Shown here: piece by piece, positions 55,701-64,000 of the stretch
Layout of the letters: each line of letters begins with the position of its first letter
Position numbering within the stretch: the first letter of the stretch is position 1
Assembly: GCF_020360975.1 (NCBI RefSeq)
Contig: NW_025408673.1
Span: 2,294,001 to 2,358,000 of the forward strand
Direction: 5' to 3'
From: Hirsutella rhossiliensis
Lineage: Eukaryota; Ascomycota; Sordariomycetes; Hypocreales; Ophiocordycipitaceae
Length of the DNA stretch: 64,000 nucleotides
Made by a program: the position numbers and the translations under genes
Notes under the pieces: generated by a model
Told to the model about the DNA's origin: nothing
Databases searched by the model: none
The model's input: only the letters and a program-made list of their open reading frames with translations

Positions 55701-58700
55701 TTTGATCTGACGGGACGTCGAGTTCATGGCCGGGGAAGATACCGTGCTCGAGAAAGGGTCTGGCATACTGCTAGTCGGCACGCCCAAACTAGCAGGCGTA
55801 GACGTTGCAGAGACCATAAAGCTGGAAGTAGTTGAAATAGCGATTTCAGAGCCAATTCGATCTTTCGAGCTCGTAACCCAACCCGAGGCGACATTGGATG
55901 GGTCAGTTCGGATGCCTCCACTCGAGACGTTCTCGGATACAGGGTTAGAGGACCTGGTCTCCGTGACAAACTTCGAGATCGTAGTTGAATTCCCAGTCGC
56001 TTCTGGTCTGTGGGACCGTACCACGTCAGGGCTTGTCAACCGGATGTGAGACCCTGAGCTGGTGCTAGCCTGAGAGCTGGAGGCCGGAGCCGAAGGCCTC
56101 TCAGAGGACTCAGCCGTCTTGGTAGGTCCAAATATTATGGACGTCTTCGAGCTGGACTGAGTCTCCGAGATGGAATTTGCGGGACGTTTAGCTGATTTGA
56201 CCCCAGGAGATCCAGAGCTAGAAGTTGTACGAAAACGAGAGACACCAGAGCCGGCAGAAAGACCTGTGGCAATACCCGGAAGTTTTGGGGACTGGCCGAG
56301 ACTCTGTGATCTTGTCGACGGAGAGCCGGTGATTGAACTTGAACTCGTTGATTTAAGAACTTTCGACTTCATCGCTGGTGGGGGTGCGCTCTTCAAGTTG
56401 GCAGCCAGATTTGTTGAAGTCATAAAAGGTGCCGAAGTCATTGAGCTACTAGAACCTGTCAGGCTTGTGGAAGCCATGAAGCTGGTAGAAGTCTGCCAGG
56501 TTTTCGAGGTCCCTAGGTGAGAAGAATTTGAGCGAAAAGAAGCTTCCGAGCTAGTTGTATCCAAATTGAGAGAAGACTTCAAGCTGAAGAAATCTCCCGA
56601 GCTATTGGCAGGCTTTAAGCGAAGGGATGGCTGCGAGTCAAAGGAATCCGCCGAGACAGCCGGAGCTCTCGAGCTGGTCAGAGCCTCTGAAGCCCTCGTG
56701 GATGAAGAGCTCGAGCTAAAAGGGATTTTTGAGCTGGTTAGAGTGTTAGAGATAGTTCGGGGGTCTGATCTGGTTGGAGACTCTGGGGTTCTTTGCGCCT
56801 GCAAGCTAAGAGAAGGCTCCGAGCTGGTTCGGACCCTCGTACCAAAGGAAGGCGTTGAGAGATTCGAACCGTTCGAGCGAATTCCATCACTCGAGCCGGA
56901 AAGCGATGTTGGGCTTTTTCGAGCATGTGAGCTACTAAGAGCTTCAGAGGGGAAAGTCGAAGGGGCTAGAGTCTTTGAGTTATTTGATGTCTCCGAAAAT
57001 GTCGGGGCTTTCGAGTTGGCAGAAGGAGCTTTCGAGGTTCTATGATCCTCCATGGTACCAGAAGTTCTCGAACTTATAGAAACCAGCGATCTTGAAGAGG
57101 AACCAGGACGGGTCGGGCTCGGCGAGCTGGTAGATGGCTTGGGATTTAAAGGAGTACCTGAGCTGGCAAGCTTTTTTGACGGAGTAGCGGTCGTCAAGCT
57201 AGCGAAAGCACTTGAACTGAAGGAGACCTCCGATATTGTTGAAGCGATTGGTTCAGCCGGAGCTCTCGACTTAGTAGAAGGCTTGAAAATGCGAGAAGAC
57301 TCGTCACCAGCAGGGGCGTTAAGCACAGTGTTCCCAATGCTGATGGAAGTATGCGAGAAACCGGATCTGGAATCTGTAGCAATATCTGAGGCTGTAGACG
57401 CTCCCGCAAAGGAGGAGCCGAGCCTTGTCAAAGATCTTTGGGTGGCAGAGATATCCTCGAAAACACCCGTGGTGTGGGGCGTAGAGTCAGCATGAGCCTC
57501 CCACGTGGATGATAGAGAATTTGAAGGTGGTATTGACGATAATGGCCTGGAAATGGCAGAAGACTCCCCAGTAGGAGATCCACGGCTGGAAGAGACGCTC
57601 TCCAAAGTCGTTCGATTCGAAGCAGCATCGGGTGCCGAGATGGAAGAACCTAGCGAGTGGGAGCGAGAGGCAGCAGAGGAAACCATAGGTGTCGCCAATA
57701 TGCTAGACGCAGAGATTTCAAGAGACTTCGAGGCCGGGAAGCTCATAGTTGGGTATACCCTCGACACTGGAGGCCCAGTGACAGCATGCAATCTGGTGGA
57801 AGACGACGTATAAGTTGAATGAGCTCTTGAAGTGGTGTCCCTGGTTCTTGCAGAAGTAACAGAGTCGGAAAAGCCAAAGCTACTAGGATCCAGCGAGGGG
57901 GTAAGATCGCTTAAGCTGGCAGGGTGGCTGTTTCTGCTGAGAGTCGTCCAATTACTAGAAGTCTCGGAGCTCCGGAGGGTCTTCGGGCGAGTTGGGGTAC
58001 CGGAGCTAAGAGGATTGATCGAGCTCGATGGTGGAAACAAGGTAGATTCAGCGGGCCCCACCGATGTGGTAGGAACGCCTGAACTCGAAAGACTACTTTT
58101 CATTGTGGCAGACATATTTGTTGAGCTCAAAAGTGTCACCGAGTCGGAAAGCTCGGCTGAATGGGCCGGAGTACTCTCTGCAGCAGAGATTCTCGAGCTG
58201 TGAGGCGCAACCAAACTTGAAGAATTCGCGGCTCTGTGACTAGATTTTGAGGCAGGCACCGTGTTACCGGTCGATATCGAGACTTTGCCCCAACCAGAAG
58301 AATTATTTGAGCTAGGGAAAGCACTCGAGGCAGAAGTCTCGATCGAGCTAGTCGGTCTAGATCTTGTCGCGGTATCCGAATCCAAGCTAGGGTGTCCAGT
58401 TAATAGAGTGGTGGCGACCGGAGTGGACAGTTCTTTCGAGTCCTTCAAGTCGTGGTCAATACGTAAACTCGCTTTAGAAGACTCGGTCGAGGATATGGTC
58501 TCGAGGTCAACGGTGAAGGATGAGCGCTCGGGAAGACCTCTCCATGAAGTAGTCCTCGACAGATCATCTTTTGACGAAACGACGCTTGATACAGAGGAAT
58601 CAAGGCGCGAAAATGCAAAGCTCGAGGAACGGTCCGAGAATGTGGGAGTTAGTGGTGCATTGGATGAAGTGGTGTCCAGGTTAGCAGAGCTCGATGGAGA

Positions 58701-61700
58701 GGCGTTCGACGAGGTCTTGACTGAAAATTCAGTCTCGAAAGAATAACTGGACGAATCTTTTTCCACAAACGTCGGTCTTGAGGCAGCGCTCCGGGGAGTA
58801 GCGCTGGACGGGAATACTCCCGCTGCTGCGGTGCTCAACGCTGTGTGCCTGTCCGAGGACGGAGTGGTTTTCGACGTTGCGTTTGGCAGATATGTGCTCG
58901 ATGAGCCGCCGCCCCCAAGGCTGCTTGATGAATCACTTAAAGAAGAGACTCTCGCGAGCGAAGCGGTTTGCGAAGTCATTGTTCGTGAAATTGAAAGTTT
59001 AGCACTTCCCAAAGACGCACTTAGCGAAGCAATGCTTGGAGTGACACTCCCAGAAGCAGCTTTCGAGGAGAGACTAGGAGTAAATATCAAGGAAGCAGTA
59101 CTAGAGGAAGAGATTACAAGCGGAGCACTGCTCAAAGATGGGATAGTTAAATGAGAAATCATCGAAGAGAGTGCAGTTGGGAAGGCGGACGGGGTGCTTG
59201 GAGAAAGTACACTCGGATGAGCATCTGAGGAAGAGGGGACAGGGGAGGAGACGACGGATGAGGCCCTGTTGGGGTGAGGAGAGATTGAAGAAGGATGTGA
59301 CGAGGTTGGCCGTAGCTGAGCAGCTGTTAGGGACTCGGAGACACGAGGCGAGGGTATAGGCGAGGATGCAAGCCTGGATGCCACTGGCGAGGAGGTGGAT
59401 GAAGTGCTGCTCGTATGCAGAGAGGGGGCAGTTGCAGGGGTATCTATAGAAGAAGGGATAACTGGCGAGGCGATGACTGGGGAACTGGAAGGCCCAGAGG
59501 CCAATGAATATGTGCTCTGAGGGAGGACAGTTGGACGGGTATCTATAGAAGGGGGGCTGGCTGGAAGGGGAGTAGGGAAGGAGGCGAGTGACTTGATACT
59601 CGGAGAAAAAGCAGTTGGAGAAGAACCTATAGAAGGGACAGCCAGGGGGGTTTTGACTGAAGAGGAGATAGGGGAGGAGGCAAGTGACGGTGCTACTGGC
59701 AAGGAGGCGGATGAAGTGCTGCCCAGAGAAGAGACAGCTAGAGGGGAACCTTTCAAAACCGTTGTTCGGGAGGCGACAGGAGAAAAGGCCACAAGAGAGG
59801 AGGTGGTAGAGTAGGTGGTAGAGTAGGCGGATGAAGGTTTGCTTGGGGAAAGAGCAGTCAAAGAAGGACTCATAGAAGAGGCGACAGCTGGAGAGGCCCG
59901 GCTTGAAGAGTCGACGACCGAAAGTGTGGAAGCCGAAGAACCGGCAGCGAAGGAAGGGGTAGCCTCCGTGGGAACCCAAGCTGTAGGAGTCGAAAGCACG
60001 GCAGAGTCCCTAGTAGTGGAGGGAAGAGGAGTAGAGGAAGGAAGACTCCGAGATTTTGCTGCCGCGGACTTGCCCGCTGAAGGAGCAATCGAAGGAATAG
60101 CTAATGGTGTGTTTTTCCCAGTGGTTATGCGAGAAGTCGTAGTCGCAGAGCCAGTCGAAGAGGCAGAACCTAGAGGTTTGGCCCTCAAAGGCGTAGCCGA
60201 TAAGCCTATAGACGAGGAGACACCTCGTAGAGTACCGGAGGATATACGTTTCGATGTTTTAGCTGCTAAGGTACTAGGCGATAGAAGACTCGACGAAGTA
60301 AACTTCCGACCTAAGCTCGGAGTCGCAGCCAGAGGGCGCATCGAAGAAGCAGCGCTCGAAGGGTCCTTCGAAGGAACAACCACCGAATCAATCTTCGTAG
60401 AGGGGGAGAATATAGCAGAGTTGGGGGAAGGGGGCATGATCAAAATAGCGGGAGCCGGATGTTCCGGAGGCATGCGAGAAGTCGTAGTCGCAGAGCCAGT
60501 CGAAGAGGTAGAACCTAGAGGTTTGGCCCTCAAGGGCGTAGCCGATGAGCCTACAGACGAGGAGATACCTCGTAGAGTACCGGAGGATGTACGTTTCGAT
60601 GTTTTAGCTGCCAAGGTACCAGGCGATAGAAGACTCGACGAAGTAAACTCCCGACCCAAGCTCGGAGTCGCAGCCAGAGGGCGCATCGAAGAAGCAGCGC
60701 CTAAAGGGTCCTTCGAAGGAACAACCACCGAATCAATCTTCGTGGCGGAGGAGAATATAGGAGAGTTGGGGGAAGGGTGTATGTTCAAAGCAGCGGGAGC
60801 CGGATGTTTTGGAGGAGGCTCCGACACGGGGGTAGTTGTCGGCAAGACGGTCTTCGTAGGAGTCGCAATCGAGAGGGTGCTCGACGAGGTGGGAGTTGTG
60901 GTGCGGGGCTTTGGTTTATCCTGAAAGTAGCGAATATCCTTGATCTTAAAGTACGACTCACGAAAGACGCCCGGGTTCTTGGCGACGTAGTCGACACAGT
61001 TGGTCTCGCGGGTGGCCCTCCGACAATCACCGTTCCAGATGTCGGGCATGCCGGCCGGGTTGCCGCAAAAGTCGAGGTCCAGGACGATCCTCTGGTTGGC
61101 AAAGTGACGATCGATGTTGCAGTCTTTGTTCTTGAGATACACTAGGGGGCGCCCCCAGGCCGAGGTATCGGGAGAGTCGTCGTCTACGTTGCGCGGTGCT
61201 AGATCATATCGCCACCTGTAGATCTTTATGAATTCGCTGGTCCATTCCATGGCGTCTGGGACAGGGATTCGAAGAGTTTCCTCGTGGTCAGCGCCCTAAC
61301 AGGACCAAGACGTTGGGAGAAAAGACAGGTTCAGGCAGACTCACAGACACTGCCGGCGTTGGGCTCAGTCAAGCCAGCTGCTTCGACCGCCGAGCAGCCG
61401 TTGCCTCGCGACGCGACTTCGTCGCATGAGCCGGAGTGCACATAGGCGGCCTGGTCAGCTCCATCCATCTTACACCTGCCGCTTCTTGCCGTCTCGGCTA
61501 CGCGAAAGGTGGGCTGGTTCCAGCTATTTAGATTGTAGCCTTCGAGAAGGTCTATCTCGCCGTCTCTGGGCCAGTTGTTGCCGTATGTCCAGCTAGTGTG
61601 GTGTCAGAATAAAGCAGAGCCGATACTTTCCAGCACGAGAGAAAAGTTGAGAAAGAAAGACATGGGGGTGTATGCGAGTTGAAGACAAGGCGAGCCCTCG

Positions 61701-62236
61701 AGCTCGAGGAAGAGAGGAGAGACGGGATGCGACTTACAAGGCAGGCCAGAGACCGCATTTCATCTGAGGCGTGTGGGTGAATCTGGCGATGACGAGGCCA
61801 TGGTTGTAGCGCGCTTTGGACTCAATCCTCACGCTATCACGTCCGGGGCTGCTGTCAGGCTCGCAGGCGCCTTTGAGGACGGTCCTGTGGTCGGGACCAA
61901 TGTAGACCTGGTCGTCCTGGTAGGCAACCAGCCCCTTTCTAAAGGCCTCTGATTCATTCTGGAACACGGAGTATCCTGCGTCTCCCGACTTGTCCTATCG
62001 TTTGTTTTCCTCTCTGGTCAGTTTCGGCGGTTCCGGGCGTCATGCACACATCTCGTTGAGTCTGGTTCTCGCTCCGCCCGTACCGTGAAGAAGTCGAACT
62101 TTGTGAAGAAGTTGGAGGCATCGTATGTGTCGGCCAGATGCCACCTGGGGGGAGCGGCGATGCTACTGCTTTTGCTGCCGCCCGCCCACGTCACGATGAC
62201 GACGGCGAGCGTAAGGAGGCGGGAGGCGGGAGCCAT
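46764..62236 (-). CDS. Giant GH16 glucanase-like protein with Ser/Thr-rich stalk and GPI-type tail
   Basis: Four exons, 62236-62084, 61994-61738, 61592-61345 and 61255-46764, give about 5,049 aa; the last exon is one open frame of 14.5 kb. A signal peptide (LLTLAVVIVTWAGG) is followed by a GH16 domain (about residues 30-330): NFFTKFDFFT, then [25 protein letters not shown], given here as two pieces [13 protein letters not shown] and [12 protein letters not shown]. E149, D151 and E154 fit the ExDxxE catalytic motif; YAMEWTSEFIKIY and RIVLDLDFCGNPAG follow. GH16 fungal enzymes act on beta-1,3(4)-glucans, some as wall transglycosylases. About 4,700 residues of Ser/Thr/Pro-rich sequence come next, then CAGEHC and a hydrophobic WTLAGFVVVLLL end, which suits a GPI anchor. 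Each splice keeps the GH16 pattern in frame. Substrate and wall attachment are inferred. Confidence 0.88.
60128..60817 (-). repeat. Tandem 345-bp duplication in the giant gene
   Basis: Two copies of 115 codons (about 60128-60472 and 60473-60817) lie just after the GH16 domain. They share HPAPA, KIDSVVVPSKDP, SSMRPLAATPSLGR, TLAAKTSKR and SATPLRAKPLGS, with scattered differences. Confidence 0.9.
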
Positions 62237-64000
62237 GGTTGGCGAACTGCGGGTTGGTACTTAACGACTGACTGAATGCGAAGACAAGGAAGCGGCATGA
62301 CGGAAATTGCGTCCGACTGCGAACCCGGAAGCTGTCGATGCCGGGCGAAGGGGAGGAAAGGGAAGAGTTAGCGGCGTCTATACAAAGGCCAGAACAGACG
62401 ATGGCATTCACAAACAGGCCAGCCGCGCCAGCGACGGCGGTGGGCATGGCTGCGGCCCAGGGTTCTTTTGTATCTTGCAAAGCAGACAAACAAAGACAAG
62501 CTACAGCTCTGAGCTGCCAAGACACGCACCTGTCCTAAAGCAGGCTCTTAGGCCCCGTGTCGGAGACGATCTCAACCTGTGCCCCGGATAGGTGGATGGC
62601 AGACTCTATTGGACCCCGGGCAAGGTCGTGAACCATGCAATACGGATGGTGGGGAGAAGAAGTGCCTGCTCACACGTGGTGGACCCGACACAAGGCTCTG
62701 GCCCCCAGTGCGCCGTCCAGTTGGCACATACCTCCGGGTCCTAATCGTCCATATACATGGCATGCACTGATGCAGACCTAGGGTAACAAGGAGCATGCAT
62801 TCAGCAGCAAGGCCGTACTGTATGGCCTGGCCTTGCACATGTGGTCAAGGTCCATGTGAAGGCATCATCAGCTCAGGGGAGACGGGAGATGGCCCATCGG
62901 ACGAGGCTTCTGCGTGCGCCGGAGCACAGCGGCTGCTCGACAATGTCTGTCGCGGCATAGATGAGGTCCCACGTGCCAGGTACACGACGAGCAGAGACGG
63001 ACCCCCCTGTCGTCACGGATTAAGCCGCTGTCAAACTGCCGGCTGGGCTTGGCGACCCGTCGTCCGACCTAGATGTCGTCACGTCTCACGCGGCCGGCGG
63101 ATCCATCGGGAGGGGGCTGAGGCGCCGGGGATGTTGAGGGGTGTGGGGATAAACGTCTGGCATATATTATTCCACATACAGTATACATTGGTGGTCAAGA
63201 GACATGAGGCTGATGTGCATGTAGCAGCCGAAGAGGGTCGCCGACGGCAAATGTCATGATGATGATGCGGGGCCCGTCTGTGTAAGGCAGCACAGAGACG
63301 CGGTTTACGGCCTCGCGGCCACCACGGGAACCGGCGACGAGCCCGGCAGAAGGGGATGTGTCCGTATGCAGAGCCGGAGGCCGACGCGCGGGCGCAACGT
63401 TGGGGAGGCAGAGGCAGAGGCGAAAAAGGGGGGACGTAGGACGTTGAGCAGCAGCAGCAAGCCCGAACCAACCGTTGATAACACTGTAGCAGCATCTACT
63501 ATTGCATATGCAGGGACCGCTCCTCTCGCCTATCATTCTACCCCTGCCGGCCCCGCAGCCGCACGTTGACAGCTGATGGGGGCGCGGGTATCAAGCGCAC
63601 GCCTCCTCGACCGCGCAATACCTACTATTCCATCCTCTCAGAGCGCCGTATCGGGAAAGAAGCATTTGTCTTGTCATTGCCTTGGCATCTGTCTATTCGT
63701 TGGAGAATACGGCGCGGCGTCGCTGCCCCTTACACACCGTGGGCATCCCCGATTATCCCATTCCTGGCCATTGCACCATCAATGTTCGTCTCCGCACTCT
63801 TCTCCTTGATCCAAACCTCGTTTATATACCCCAAGCACAGCATCCACTCCCAGATGTGCTAGATTCGCGTCTTCCAATGGCTGGATCATGTCCTTGCTTG
63901 TTCTGTGTATGGTCGGACAACCGACGGGTTGATAGAACGCCGTCACAACTGCAGCTGAAAGCGCGAGGGGCTTCTCTCGTCTCAGATGTCGTCAACCAAT
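62237..64000. other. Upstream flank of the giant GH16 gene, no recognisable gene
   Basis: About 1.8 kb. Frames of up to 154 codons on both strands have no domain. The first several hundred bases before 62236 should hold the promoter. An atgatgatgatg-type run lies at about 63256-63268. Confidence 0.5.

Noticed and set aside
59839..60924. Plus-strand frame of 361 codons opposite the giant gene
   Set aside because: It is the mirror of the Ser/Thr-rich coding strand, giving Glu/Val/Ala-rich sequence with no domain; many similar frames occur along 47-61 kb.

Overview
The window is nuclear DNA of a filamentous ascomycete, most likely a sordariomycete and probably of the order Hypocreales. The evidence is short introns (about 50-120 nt) with GTAAGT-like donors and CTAAC-like branch sites, GC-rich genes on both strands without operons, and a set of fungal proteins: Dap1, Mgr3-like, a fungal bZIP factor, Rad52, Cut8/Sts1, Nop13, Orm and fungal Med1. 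Names rest on recognising protein families by eye; no search was run. All splice junctions were worked out by hand from donor, acceptor and reading-frame agreement.

Layout, left to right. A five-exon C2H2 zinc-finger gene (1017-3723, minus) is followed by a gene-poor stretch holding one small Cys/His-rich ORF (7077-7295). DAP1 (minus) and an MGR3-like TPR gene (plus) share a 217-bp divergent promoter. A 6.5-kb stretch without a recognisable gene but with long G and C runs leads into a three-exon bZIP gene (17477-18821). RAD52 and CUT8/STS1 follow, both minus. A 13-bp minisatellite (23535-23638) precedes an AT-rich, gene-empty island (about 24.2-27.5 kb) that holds a decayed protein-kinase gene. 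Then come NOP13, an F-box-like gene, a zinc-knuckle gene, ORM1/2, a His-rich repeat-containing cell-surface gene, a SUR7/PalI-like membrane protein gene, a small conserved-looking gene and MED1.

The most striking feature fills the last quarter: a four-exon gene of about 15.5 kb (46764-62236, minus) that should encode a protein of about 5,049 residues. It has a signal peptide, a GH16 glucanase-type catalytic domain with the EIDLLE active-site motif, then roughly 4,700 residues of Ser/Thr/Pro-rich sequence and a C-terminal GPI-anchor-like tail. Together with the His-rich, GPI-type protein at 37879-39918 and the SUR7-like protein at 41339-42092, this gives the right half of the window a cell-wall and cell-surface theme. 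The rest are housekeeping genes: sterol/P450 support (DAP1), mitochondrial protein quality control (MGR3), recombination repair (RAD52), proteasome tethering (CUT8), ribosome assembly (NOP13), sphingolipid control (ORM) and transcription (MED1, bZIP, C2H2).
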